Source: Candidatus Tachikawaea gelatinosa
GTDB lineage: Bacteria > Pseudomonadota > Gammaproteobacteria > Enterobacterales > Enterobacteriaceae
Assembly (NCBI RefSeq): GCF_000828815.1
Contig: NZ_AP014521.1
Coordinates: 644,440 to 708,439, forward strand
Direction: 5' to 3'
DNA length: 64,000 nt
The position numbers and the translations under genes are program-made. The notes beneath the pieces were generated by a model that did no database searches, was not told the origin of the DNA, and worked only from the letters and a program-made list of their open reading frames with translations. How positions within the stretch are numbered: the stretch's first letter is position 1; every line of letters starts with the position of its first letter. Positions 9,205-18,546 of the stretch are shown one piece after another.

Positions 9205-11079
9205 ATGACCCAAAAAGAAACATATAATTTTCAATCAGAAGTAAAACAACTACTAAAACTGATGATTCATTCTTTATATTCTAATAAAGAAATTTTTTTA
9301 CGAGAACTTATCTCTAATGCTTCGGACGCAGCTGATAAATTAAGATTTTTAGCTCTTTCTAATCCATCGCTATATGAAAATGATACTGATTTATGTGTAA
9401 AAATATCGTTAGATAAAAAAAATTGCTTAATTAAGATTAGCGATAATGGCATTGGCATGAAAAAAAAAGAAGTAATTGAAAACCTTGGAACTATTGCTAA
9501 ATCAGGTACAAAAAATTTTTTGGAATCTTTAAAAACTGAAAGCGAAAACAAAAATGCACAGCTTATTGGAAAGTTTGGTGTAGGTTTTTATTCAGCGTTT
9601 ATTGTATCTGATAAAGTTTCTTTGCATACTCGTGCAGCAAATGTTTCGGCTGATGAATCAGTTTTATGGCAATCTACAGGAGAAGGAGAATATACTCTTA
9701 CACAAAAAGAAAAGAAAAAACGAGGTACTGAAATTGTTTTGCATATTAAAAAATCAGAAAAAGAGTTTCTTGATGTTTGGCGATTGAAAAGTATTATTAG
9801 TAAATATTCTGACCATATTTCTTTACCTGTAAAAATGGAAATGGAAGATGAAAAAACAAAGCTATTTAAATGGGAACAAGTGAATAAAGCTCAAGCAATA
9901 TGGACACGAAAAAAATCAGAAATTAGCATAAAAGAATATAAAGATTTTTATACAAGTATTACTAATGATTCTGTTGAACCAATAATTTGGACACATAACC
10001 ATGTTGAAGGAAAACAAGAATATATTGTTTTACTATATATTCCTTCTAATACTCCATGGGATTTGTTTCATCGCGATAATAAACATGGTTTAAAATTATA
10101 TATACAACGCGTTTTTATTATGGACGATACCGAACAACTTTTACCGAACTATTTACGTTTCGTAAAAGGTATTGTAGATTCAAATGATTTACCATTAAAT
10201 ATTTCCCGTGAAATTTTACAAGAAAATCACTTAATTAGTAATTTAAAACTTGCGATCACAAAACGTATTTTACATATTCTTGAAAAATTATCTAAAGATG
10301 ATAATGAGAAATATCAAAAATTTTGGAATACTTTTGGATTAGTATTTAAAGAAGGAGCTGCAGAAGAACATATAAATAAAAAAGAATTTATGAATTTATT
10401 AAGATTTTCTTCAACGTATCAAAATAATCCTGAACAAAACGTATCTTTAGCAGATTACATTAGTAGAACAAAAAAAGATCAAAAAAATATTTATTATATT
10501 ACTGCTGATAATTATATATCTGCTAAAAATAGTCCTCATTTAGAACAGTTTAAACAAAAAAATATTGAGGTATTATTATTATCTGACCGTATTGACGAAT
10601 GGATGATTAGTTATTTTACAGATTTTGAAAATAAATCTTTTAAATCTGTGAGCAAAATCGACAAAGATCTAGAAAAAATTGACAAAGAAAATTTACAAGA
10701 TAATAAAAAAAATCAAGAAAAAGAATTTGCACCATTTTTACAAATTATAGAAAAACAGCTAAAAAATCGCGTAAAAAAAGTAAAATTAACGTATGCTTTA
10801 ACTAAAACTCCATCTATTTTAACGACAGATACTGAAGAAATGAGTACTCAGATGGCTAAACTTTTTAAAGCAGCTGGGCAAGCAGTGCCAGATATCAAAT
10901 ATATTTTTAATATTAATCCTCAACATATCTTAATAAAACACATTATTAAAGTATCAGACAAAGTTATTTTAAAAGACTGGATAGAACTATTATTTGAAGA
11001 AGCATTATTAGCTGAAAAAGGTACTTTAGAAGATACTAATAAATTTATTAATCGAGTTAATCGTTTATTATTTCCTTAA
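9205..11079 (+). CDS. htpG: Chaperone HtpG (bacterial Hsp90)
   Basis: ATP-dependent homodimeric chaperone of 624 residues, identical in length to E. coli HtpG. The GHKL ATP-binding motifs are visible near the N terminus: [14 protein letters not shown], the DNGIGM loop, and [11 protein letters not shown]. The middle domain keeps the [22 protein letters not shown] segment region with the catalytic arginine. It is driven by a recognisable sigma-32 promoter at 9135-9162 and lies between ybaB and adk as in E. coli. Confidence 0.98.
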   Translation: MTQKETYNFQSEVKQLLKLMIHSLYSNKEIFLRELISNASDAADKLRFLALSNPSLYENDTDLCVKISLDKKNCLIKISDNGIGMKKKEVIENLGTIAKSGTKNFLESLKTESENKNAQLIGKFGVGFYSAFIVSDKVSLHTRAANVSADESVLWQSTGEGEYTLTQKEKKKRGTEIVLHIKKSEKEFLDVWRLKSIISKYSDHISLPVKMEMEDEKTKLFKWEQVNKAQAIWTRKKSEISIKEYKDFYTSITNDSVEPIIWTHNHVEGKQEYIVLLYIPSNTPWDLFHRDNKHGLKLYIQRVFIMDDTEQLLPNYLRFVKGIVDSNDLPLNISREILQENHLISNLKLAITKRILHILEKLSKDDNEKYQKFWNTFGLVFKEGAAEEHINKKEFMNLLRFSSTYQNNPEQNVSLADYISRTKKDQKNIYYITADNYISAKNSPHLEQFKQKNIEVLLLSDRIDEWMISYFTDFENKSFKSVSKIDKDLEKIDKENLQDNKKNQEKEFAPFLQIIEKQLKNRVKKVKLTYALTKTPSILTTDTEEMSTQMAKLFKAAGQAVPDIKYIFNINPQHILIKHIIKVSDKVILKDWIELLFEEALLAEKGTLEDTNKFINRVNRLLFP

Positions 11080-11135
11080 AATAAATTAAATGTGAATTAA
11101 TATTTCTTTTTCATATAAGTTTTTTAAAAAAAATT

Positions 11136-11783
11136 ATGCGTATTATCCTATTAGGAGCTCCTGGTACAGGGAAAGGTACACAAGCTAACTTTATTACAAA
11201 TAAATATCATATTCCTCAAATTTCTAGTGGAGATATTTTACGTAAGTTTTTAAAAAAAGAATCTAGTGAAAGCAATCATTTAAAAAATGTAATTAAAAAA
11301 GGAGAATTAGTTAACGATAAAATAATAATTAATTTAATAAGTGCACGTTTAAAAAAAAAAGATTGTAAAAATGGCTTTTTACTGGATGGATTTCCTCGAA
11401 CAATTAATCAAGCTATTTATATGAAACAGGAAAAAATTAAAATTGATTTTGTATTAGAGTTTAGTCTTGATGTTCCGTCTATTATTAAACGTGTTACAGG
11501 ACGTCGAATTCATGAACCGTCTGGTCGAATTTATCATATTAATTTTTGTCCACCTAAAAATTCTGAAAAAGATGATATTACAGGAGAAAAATTAACTATT
11601 AGATTAGATGATCAAGAACATATATTAAAGAAACGTTTACAACAATATAATAAATTAACTATACCTCTTATTAACTTTTATAAACAAGAAGTTAAATTAA
11701 GTGGAATACAATATCATATAATTAACATGAATAAAAATGTTTATGAAATTCGTCAACGTTTATTAAAAATTTTCAATGTATGA
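11136..11783 (+). CDS. adk: Adenylate kinase
   Basis: Interconverts AMP + ATP and 2 ADP. The P-loop GAPGTGKGTQ is at residues 7-16, DGFPRT and the LID arginines (GRRIHEPSGRIYH) are present. At 215 residues it is the long-lid form, like E. coli (214). There is no zinc-binding tetracysteine. It follows htpG by 56 bases. It is the last gene before a 768-base gene-free gap and is convergent with hemW. Confidence 0.97.
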   Translation: MRIILLGAPGTGKGTQANFITNKYHIPQISSGDILRKFLKKESSESNHLKNVIKKGELVNDKIIINLISARLKKKDCKNGFLLDGFPRTINQAIYMKQEKIKIDFVLEFSLDVPSIIKRVTGRRIHEPSGRIYHINFCPPKNSEKDDITGEKLTIRLDDQEHILKKRLQQYNKLTIPLINFYKQEVKLSGIQYHIINMNKNVYEIRQRLLKIFNV

Positions 11784-12551
11784 TTTAATAATTTTGTTTT
11801 TCATAAAAATTGAATGTTTTTATTTTTAAAAAAAAATCAATAATTTTATTAAAACTTTTAATTATATATTCGTTATACTTTATGTATTAATTTTATTATT
11901 TTATACAAGATTTTTAATTTATATGCTTTTTTTTTGATAAAAAAGTATCGCTGTTATTTAAAGTATTTATTAAAATTTTAAAAAAAATCAACATAAAATT
12001 TTTTGAATATCTAATATAATTTTAAATTTAATTTAATTTTTTTTAAAAATTTTTTTTAGTTTTTATGTATAAAAAAAAATTGTATATATAATGTAAATAT
12101 TTTTATTATCAAAATATTAGTTTATTAAACTAGTTATTTATTTGTATATTTTTAAATTTTTCAGTTTATAGCTATGAACTGAAAAATTTAAAAAAAATTT
12201 TTTACAGAATATTCACATATGATCTAAAATTTTTTTTTTTAAATTTTAAAAAAAAGTAAGATCTATAAAAAATTGTTAAGATAATATTAAATTTATAAGA
12301 TTTTTCAATTTAATTAGAAAATAAGCATAAAATTTTAATGGTGAGTATAAAAACTAATGTTTTTTTATAATTAGAAAAGCATGTATCCGCAATATTATTT
12401 ATAATAAGTAATAGCATATGATCATGTACATAGATATTTTTCAAAAAAACTTTAAATAACTAATCAAAAAATGTTCCTACAATTTAAGAGCAGAAATCTT
12501 ATCTAATAACTGAAATATATCATTACATTTTTTATAAAAAATTTATGTTTT
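11784..12551. other. 768-base gap without genes, between convergent adk and hemW
   Basis: No convincing ORF on either strand, no tRNA, and no remnant I can recognise. E. coli has hemH downstream of adk; nothing here looks like it. The composition is almost pure A/T. The only outstanding structure is the long palindrome at 12150-12193. A second, imperfect inverted arrangement (GATCT near 12220 and AGATC near 12260) flanks long A and T runs. Confidence 0.7.
12150..12193. repeat. Near-perfect 44-base palindrome
   Basis: Arms TTTAAATTTTTCAGTT (12151-12166) and AACTGAAAAATTTAAA (12177-12192) are perfect reverse complements over 16 bases, extended by one more pair. The 10-base centre contains ATAGCTAT, itself palindromic. 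It lies in the gene-free gap between adk (plus) and hemW (minus), about 370 bases past adk. It could act as a bidirectional terminator for the two convergent units, or be a cruciform site. Confidence 0.75.
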
Positions 12552-13699
12552 TTAAATATCTATAAATATCTCTAATAAATTATTTAGATATCGTTTACCT
12601 TTTCTTGTTAATATCCAATTTTTTTTAGATTCTTTAATATATTTGTTATCAATTGCTTGATTTATTTGCAATCTTATATAGTTTTCTTTTAATCCAGTAT
12701 AAATTTCGAATGTTTCACGTGGAATATCTTTTAATAAACGAAAACGATTTAAAAAAAACTCAAATGGTTTATCTTTATTTTTAACTTTATAAGTTTTAAA
12801 TATGTAAGTTCCTTCCATAAATTTTTTTGGAGAGCTCGTTTTAATTATCCGAATGATAGATTTGTTATTGTTAGTTATTTTACTATGTGAACCACATCCA
12901 ATACCTAAATAATCACCAAAATTCCAATAATTCATATTATGTTTACAGAAATGATTGACTGCTGCATAACTAGATATTTCATATTGTAAATATTTTTGAG
13001 AGATTAAAAAATTATGTCCTTTTTTAAAAATTTTCCATATATTATCTTCACTAGGAAGTGTAGGAGTAAAAGAATAAAATTGAGTATTTTTTTCAACCGT
13101 TAATTGATACCATGAGATATGTGTAGGTTTTAATTGAACAGCTTTAATTAAATCATTTAAAGAATCCTGTAAAGTTTGATTCGGTAATCCATACATCAAA
13201 TCAATGTTAAAATTTAGAAAATTTATTTTTTTTAAAAAAACGATAGATTTTTCTATATCAACATTATCATGTATTCTTCCTATACTTTTTAGTTGATTTT
13301 TGTTAAAACTTTGTGCACCAATAGAAATTCTGTTAATACCAATTTCTTGATAAGCCTGAAAAGTGCTTAAACAAACAGTACCTGGGTTTACTTCAATTGT
13401 AATTTCCACGTCAGTAGTAATTTCAATTTTTTTTTTATAGCATATATCAAAAATTTTATAGAATTTGGATGAAACAAACTTGGTGTTCCTCCTCCAATAA
13501 ATATTGTATTAATTTTTCTATCTTTAATTAAGTAAAGGTTATTTTGTAAATCAGTTAATAGATGTTTTATATATGATTTTTCTATATTAATATCATGTTC
13601 TTTTGTTTGTTTATATGAATTAAAATCACAATAGGGACATTTTTTAATACACCACGGAATATGAATATATAAACCAATTTTGATAAAATTATTATTCAA
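12552..13699 (-). pseudogene. hemW: HemW (radical SAM haem chaperone), frameshifted at an A10 tract
   Basis: Two adjoining frames together encode a full HemW, formerly called YggW/HemN-like. The first (13699-13388) has the radical-SAM cysteines C17, C21, C24 in HIPWCIKKCPYC and the IFIGGGTPS motif. The second (from about 13409 to 12552) continues with ITIEVNPGTV through NMNYWNFGDYLGIGCGSH and KPFEFFLNRFRLL. The break is at a run of ten A on the coding strand (13436-13427). One extra A would restore AIKKKIEITTDVEITIEVNPG and an intact 382-residue protein (E. coli 378). Both halves are well conserved, so it may still be made by slippage; a sequencing error is also possible. It is last in the gshB-to-hemW series. 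Confidence 0.85.
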
Positions 13700-13728
13700 A
13701 GTAGATTCCTATTTTTTTAAAAATTTTA

Positions 13729-14274
13729 TTATAAATAAAAATTAAAACTTGGGAAAAGATCTTTTAAAATGCAGTTAAAAATATACAGTAAAAGTATCGC
13801 AATCATTCCTGAAAAATCTATCCCTCCAATTATAGGAATATAATGACGTATTCTGATCATTAAAGGTTCTGTTAATTGAAAAAAAACAATATCTGCATCA
13901 GTATAATTTATAATGGCCCAACTTCTAATTGAACGAATAATTATTATCCATGAGACAAGATTTATTAAAAGCTGTAACAAAGAAACAATGCTAATAAGAA
14001 AAACAAAATAATTAATTAGAAAAATTTTAAATTGGATAAAATTTAAAAAAAAATATTTTATAACAGAGAAAAATATAGAAAAAAATAATATGCTGAAATT
14101 AATACGTTTAATAGATGGAATAAAACGAATATTAAATAATTCAGTCGTTTTTATTACTAACTGCGATAATGAATTGTGAAAGTCACAACGTGAACATTCC
14201 ATCCAAAGCCTTAATAATAAAACTGTTATATATGAATCAAAAATTATTTTAATGAAAAAAGTTAATGTTAACAT
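13729..14274 (-). CDS. yggT: YggT family membrane protein
   Basis: Small integral membrane protein of 181 residues (E. coli 188). It consists of two YggT domains, each with hydrophobic helices and the motif region around SWIIIIRSIRSWAI and the FFQLTEPLMIRIRHYIPIIGGIDFSGMI segment that marks the second domain. Its function is not established; an osmotic-related role has been suggested for the family. It follows yggS closely, as in E. coli, and precedes hemW; yggU and rdgB, which lie between them in E. coli, are gone. Confidence 0.9.
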   Translation of the reverse strand: MLTLTFFIKIIFDSYITVLLLRLWMECSRCDFHNSLSQLVIKTTELFNIRFIPSIKRINFSILFFSIFFSVIKYFFLNFIQFKIFLINYFVFLISIVSLLQLLINLVSWIIIIRSIRSWAIINYTDADIVFFQLTEPLMIRIRHYIPIIGGIDFSGMIAILLLYIFNCILKDLFPSFNFYL

Positions 14275-14292
14275 AATAATCCTTAATTCTTT

Positions 14293-14988
14293 TTAATTAT
14301 TACGGCTTCCAAAAATAGAAGTACCTATCCTTAATAAGGTGCTGCCATATTTAATAGCTAAATTTATGTCTTTACTCATTCCTAATGATAAAGTATCAAC
14401 AGTATTATATATCTTTTTTAATTTTAAAAAATATATATTAAGTGTTTGATATAATAAGCATTGATCTTCGTAATTTTCATTTTTTGCTGGTATAGCCATT
14501 AAACCACGTAAACATAATTGTGGTAATTTTTTGATAGCTTTAGCTAAATAAAATATTTCTTCTTTTTTAATACCAAATTTAGTTTTTTCTTCACTAATGT
14601 TCACTTGAATAAGAACATTTATCGGTGAAAATGAAATATTAGACCTATGTTTATTTAATAACTCAGCTGTATTTATTTTGTTAACTGTATGGCACCAATC
14701 GAAATATTTTGCAATTAATTTAATTTTGTTTTTTTGTATACTCCCAATAAAATGCCATTCACAATTTTTATTAGTTTTTTTGATTATTTCAATTTTTTTT
14801 ATTGCTTCTTGTACATAATTTTCTCCAAATAAATATTGTTTATTATTTATCGCATTTTGAATATCGAAAATATTTTTTGTTTTACTAACAGCAACAAGTT
14901 TAATTTTTTTATAATCACGGTGATAGTATTTAGATATATTTATAATTGTTTTACGAATAGTTTGTAAGTTTTTTTGAATAGAGATCAT
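14293..14988 (-). CDS. yggS: Pyridoxal-phosphate homeostasis protein (YggS/PLPBP)
   Basis: Single-domain PLP-binding TIM barrel of 231 residues (E. coli 234). It has no known enzyme activity and buffers PLP and affects amino-acid pools. The PLP lysine is in KLVAVSKTK (about residue 36); the GENYVQEA, WHFIGSIQKNK and LSLGMSKD motifs, the last being the phosphate-binding stretch, are all present. It is 18 bases upstream of yggT in the same series as in E. coli. Confidence 0.95.
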   Translation of the reverse strand: MISIQKNLQTIRKTIINISKYYHRDYKKIKLVAVSKTKNIFDIQNAINNKQYLFGENYVQEAIKKIEIIKKTNKNCEWHFIGSIQKNKIKLIAKYFDWCHTVNKINTAELLNKHRSNISFSPINVLIQVNISEEKTKFGIKKEEIFYLAKAIKKLPQLCLRGLMAIPAKNENYEDQCLLYQTLNIYFLKLKKIYNTVDTLSLGMSKDINLAIKYGSTLLRIGTSIFGSRNN

Positions 14989-15098
14989 AATATTTAAAGT
15001 AAGTAATAACAGAGCATTAAAGTAATATATGTTTAATAATTTTTCATATATTATTATATGAAAATAACGATATAAAAAAAATATAAAAAATTTTTTAG

Positions 15099-15533
15099 TT
15101 ATTTATTTTTTTTATAAACGTCTTCAAACCAACTTTGTAATATAACGACAGCTGATAATGAATTTATATATTTTTTTTTAAGAGCTCGGTATCCTCCTTT
15201 TTTAAATAACTTTGATTTAGCTTCAACAGTACTTAATCTTTCATCATAAAACTCTACAGGAATTTTAAATTTTTCATTGAAGGTTTTAGCAAAAATTTTT
15301 ACACAATCAGTTAGTCTTTGATCTGTTCCATCCATATTCATAGGATAACCAATTATTATATGATTTGGTTGCCATATTTTTAAAAGATGCTGTATTTTTA
15401 TCCAGTTTATGTGATTTTTTTTTTTTGATTGAATAGTTGTAAGAGGGTTAGCAATGCAGATTATGTTTTGACCTATTGCTACCCCAATATTTTTTGTACC
15501 GAAATCAAAACAAAAAAAAGTTTTATTTAACAT
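15099..15533 (-). CDS. yqgF: YqgF/RuvX, putative Holliday-junction resolvase / pre-16S rRNA nuclease
   Basis: RNase-H-fold nuclease of 144 residues (E. coli 138), involved in 16S rRNA 5' end processing and possibly in junction resolution. The conserved start CFDFGTKNIGVAIG carries the first catalytic aspartate; IIIGYPMNMDGT and YDERLST supply the other family motifs. The ATG overlaps the yqgE stop by one base (TAATG at 15535-15531), so the two are translationally coupled, as expected for this pair. Confidence 0.94.
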   Translation of the reverse strand: MLNKTFFCFDFGTKNIGVAIGQNIICIANPLTTIQSKKKNHINWIKIQHLLKIWQPNHIIIGYPMNMDGTDQRLTDCVKIFAKTFNEKFKIPVEFYDERLSTVEAKSKLFKKGGYRALKKKYINSLSAVVILQSWFEDVYKKNK

Positions 15534-16102
15534 TAAGAGTGACCTATTTGATTATTTATATTAATCATATCATCAATACCAATGTTTTTAGCAGCTTTTT
15601 TCCATCTTTCAGAAATAGGAGTATGAAATAAAAGAGAATCATTAGCAGGTATTAATAGCCAAATATTTTCTAATAATTCATTTTCTAGCTGATTTTTTTC
15701 CCAAGCACAATATCCTAACGCAATTAACATATTTTCTGGTTGTTCTTTAGTACCAATTACTTCAATAATATCACGTGAAGTAGTAATCATAGTATTATCA
15801 GATATACGAATACTAGAACTATAAATTTTTTGATTAGAATGCACTATAAATCCATGATCTTCTGCTATAGGTCCACCAGTAAAAACTGGTTTATTTAGTA
15901 TAGTTTTTGAAAAATCAGAATTATTAGGTACTATATTAAGTTTATTTAAAATACCTTCAATAGTGATGTTTGTTAAAGTTTTATTAATAACTAATCCCAT
16001 TGCTCCTTTATTATTATGTTCACAAATATAAATAACTGATTTTTTAAAGAAAGGATCTTGTAAAGATGGCATTGCGATTAAAAAATGATGTTGTAAATTC
16101 AT
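15533..16102 (-). CDS. yqgE: UPF0301 family protein YqgE (AlgH)
   Basis: 189 residues (E. coli 187) of the UPF0301/AlgH family. The family hallmarks are the N-terminal [25 protein letters not shown] and the [17 protein letters not shown] segment. Molecular function is unknown. It is the middle gene of gshB-yqgE-yqgF, an order shared with E. coli and many proteobacteria, and is coupled to yqgF by a one-base stop/start overlap. Confidence 0.95.
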   Translation of the reverse strand: MNLQHHFLIAMPSLQDPFFKKSVIYICEHNNKGAMGLVINKTLTNITIEGILNKLNIVPNNSDFSKTILNKPVFTGGPIAEDHGFIVHSNQKIYSSSIRISDNTMITTSRDIIEVIGTKEQPENMLIALGYCAWEKNQLENELLENIWLLIPANDSLLFHTPISERWKKAAKNIGIDDMININNQIGHS

Positions 16103-16177
16103 TTAAGTTTTAAATATATATAGATTAATAGTTTAATTAATTAAAAATTAAAATAATTCATTGAAAAAATATGAAAA

Positions 16178-17128
16178 TTATTTTAATAAGTTTTCAATTT
16201 TATTCATTAATATATTAGTAACTGAAAAAGAAAAAATATTTTCAATTTCACAAACACATGTTGGACTCGTAATATTTATTTCAGTTAATTTGTTACCAAT
16301 AATATCTAATCCTACAAAAATTAATCCTTTTTCTTTTAAAAAAGGTCCAATTTTTTTAGCTATTTTAATTTCTGTTTTACCTAGTTTTAGTCCTTTGGCT
16401 TGACCGCCAGCCATTAAATTTCCTCTACTTTCTCCTTTTTTTGGAATTCTAGCTAAACAGTAAGGTATAGGTTCTCCATCAATCATTAATATTCTTTTAT
16501 CGCCTTCTGTTTTTATTTCAGGTATATATTGTTGAACCATACAGTATTGGCTTTCATAATCAGTAAGATGTTCAATAATTACTGATAAATTAGAAATATC
16601 TGATTGTATATGAAAAATAGATTTACCTCCCATTCCATTTAATGGTTTAAGTATGATGTTTTTATTTTTTTTCCAAAAATCATATATTTTTTCTTTATTA
16701 GTAGTAATTAAAGTTTCAGGTAAAAATTTTGAAAAAAAAGTTGCTGGATAAAATTTCTCATTACAATCACGTAAACTTTTAGGATTATTTATTACTTTTG
16801 TCCCAAAGCGTTCAGCTGTTTCTAAAATATATGTAGCATAAATGAAATTCTCATTTACAGGAGGATCTTTACGCATTAAAATGACGTTAAGTTCAGATAA
16901 TTTTATTTCCATAACTTTATCTAATTTGTACCATTTTTTATAATCTTTATATACATTTAATAAACGTGTTTTTGCAAATGGCACTCCATCATAAAGAAAT
17001 AAATCATTAATTTCCATATAATAAATTTTAAAATTTCGTTTTTTAGCTTCTAATAAAATAGCAAAACTAGTATCTTTTTTTATATTAATGGATTGGATAG
17101 GATCCATTATAATGCCTAATTTAATCAT
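16178..17128 (-). CDS. gshB: Glutathione synthetase
   Basis: Second step of glutathione synthesis: gamma-glutamylcysteine + glycine + ATP. The protein has 316 residues, the family length. ATP-grasp features are visible: LKPLNGMGGKSIF, DKRILMIDGEPI, RGNLMAGGQAKG and the C-terminal EINITSPTC. Together with gshA at 30161 the whole glutathione pathway is present in this window. It begins the minus-strand series that runs on to hemW. Confidence 0.97.
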   Translation of the reverse strand: MIKLGIIMDPIQSINIKKDTSFAILLEAKKRNFKIYYMEINDLFLYDGVPFAKTRLLNVYKDYKKWYKLDKVMEIKLSELNVILMRKDPPVNENFIYATYILETAERFGTKVINNPKSLRDCNEKFYPATFFSKFLPETLITTNKEKIYDFWKKNKNIILKPLNGMGGKSIFHIQSDISNLSVIIEHLTDYESQYCMVQQYIPEIKTEGDKRILMIDGEPIPYCLARIPKKGESRGNLMAGGQAKGLKLGKTEIKIAKKIGPFLKEKGLIFVGLDIIGNKLTEINITSPTCVCEIENIFSFSVTNILMNKIENLLK

Positions 17129-17292
17129 GTTTTTATAAACAAACCTTTTTTTATAAAAAATTTTTTAAAAGTTACATAATTTTTATATATTTTTTTAATT
17201 TATATTTTATTAATAAATAAAATATATATTAATATAATATAAGTAAATAATAATAAAAATTTATAAAATTAGTTAAAATATAGCATTTAAAT

Positions 17293-17580
17293 TTATGTTC
17301 TAATGAAGTCAATATGTTGTAGTTTTGGTTTATAAGGATGATATTGTACAGATTTTATTTTTACTACGATAGTTTTTTCATCACTAAGAATAATTTTTAT
17401 AAAATTTTTATACATTGTAGATTTATTTTGTATATTCATAAAAAATTTTTGATCGACTATTATCCCAATATTTTTTTTATCATTACCGTAAATAATTCCT
17501 GGAAATTGATTATTAATTCTTAAACGACGGCTAGCGCTTTTCCCATATAAGTTACGTTCTATTGCTTTTATAGTAATCAT
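17293..17580 (-). CDS. rplY: 50S ribosomal protein bL25
   Basis: 5S rRNA-binding ribosomal protein, 95 residues, the short single-domain form found in E. coli (94). The GKSASRRLRINNQFPGIIYG stretch, which contacts 5S rRNA, is at residues 14-33. The end reads HPYKPKLQHIDFIR, as in the family. It stands alone between gshB and sodA, with AT-rich spacers of 164 and 281 bases. Confidence 0.96.
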   Translation of the reverse strand: MITIKAIERNLYGKSASRRLRINNQFPGIIYGNDKKNIGIIVDQKFFMNIQNKSTMYKNFIKIILSDEKTIVVKIKSVQYHPYKPKLQHIDFIRT

Positions 17581-17747
17581 TTTAAAGTCTCTATTTTTAT
17601 GTGTTTTATTAGTATAACAAATAAAATATTTATTTATAAAATTTTTATTGATTTTTTAAAAATTATAATTTCAAATATACTTTTTATTAAAAATTTAGTA
17701 AAAATATACAATTTATTGCATTTCTATTAGGCTAATAATTATGATAC

Positions 17748-17761
17748 TTGTTAATTAACAA
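17748..17761. promoter_or_regulatory. Candidate ArcA-like palindrome upstream of sodA
   Basis: A perfect 14-base palindrome TTGTTAATTAACAA lies about 100 bases before the sodA start. It contains GTTAATTAA, which is the core of the enterobacterial ArcA binding consensus, and E. coli sodA is known to be ArcA-regulated. In DNA this rich in A and T a chance match is possible, so this is tentative. Confidence 0.35.
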
Positions 17762-17861
17762 ACACAATAAAATTTAAAAAAATGGATATATGCAATTAAA
17801 TATTATTAATAGTTAAAATTTTATGTATAATTTTTTCGTTTTGCAATAAAAGGAAAAATAA

Positions 17862-18491
17862 ATGACATATTCACTACCAGCTTTATCATATCATTATAAT
17901 GCATTAGAGCCATACTTTGATGAAAAAACAATGAAAATTCATCATACAAAACATCATCAAGCATATATTGATAATACAAATGAGATTATTAAAAAAAATC
18001 ATCTAGAAAAAATATCAATTAATGAGTTAATTAAAACGTTACAAGAAAAGCCAGAAAGTATAAGAAACAAACTTAGAAATAATGCTGGTGGTCATGCAAA
18101 CCACACTTTATTTTGGAAAATATTAAAACCAAACACAAAAATCACAACTACCTTTAAAAAAATTATTGAAAATCAATTTAAAACTCTAACAAATTTTTTT
18201 AATGTTTTTGAAAAAGTAGCCTTAGATCGATTTGGTTCAGGTTGGGTTTGGCTAGTTAAAAAAGATAATATACTAGAGGTAGTGTCTACTGCTAATCAAG
18301 ATAATCCTTTAATGGGAAAAGAAATAACAGGAGTAAACGACAGTTATCCTGTGTTTGGTTTAGATTTGTGGGAACATGCTTATTATTTAAAATATCAAAA
18401 TAAAAAATCCGATTATATTAAAGCTTTTTGGAAAATTATCAACTGGCAAGAAGTTGAATCTCGATTTTTTCATAATGAAAAACTAGTTTAG
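17862..18491 (+). CDS. sodA: Superoxide dismutase [Mn]
   Basis: Converts superoxide to oxygen and hydrogen peroxide. 209 residues (E. coli SodA 206). The metal ligands are in MKIHHTKHHQAY, GGHANHTLFW and DLWEHAYYLKY. GGHANHTLFW and the QDNPLMG stretch point to the manganese rather than the iron enzyme. AGGAAAAATA precedes the ATG. A strong shared terminator separates it from the convergent pgi. It stands alone, as sodA does in E. coli. Confidence 0.96.
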   Translation: MTYSLPALSYHYNALEPYFDEKTMKIHHTKHHQAYIDNTNEIIKKNHLEKISINELIKTLQEKPESIRNKLRNNAGGHANHTLFWKILKPNTKITTTFKKIIENQFKTLTNFFNVFEKVALDRFGSGWVWLVKKDNILEVVSTANQDNPLMGKEITGVNDSYPVFGLDLWEHAYYLKYQNKKSDYIKAFWKIINWQEVESRFFHNEKLV

Positions 18492-18510
18492 TCATAAAAT
18501 AGATCGTTAA

Positions 18511-18546
18511 AAAAAAGCAGTAAGAATTAATTCTTACTGCTTTTTT
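18511..18546. terminator. Bidirectional terminator between sodA and pgi
   Basis: A6-GCAGTAAGAA, loop TTAA, TTCTTACTGC-T6: perfect 16-base arms. The A and T runs make it work in both directions, for sodA (plus) and pgi (minus). The T run overlaps the pgi stop codon (18547-18545), so the spacing has shrunk to nothing. Confidence 0.93.
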
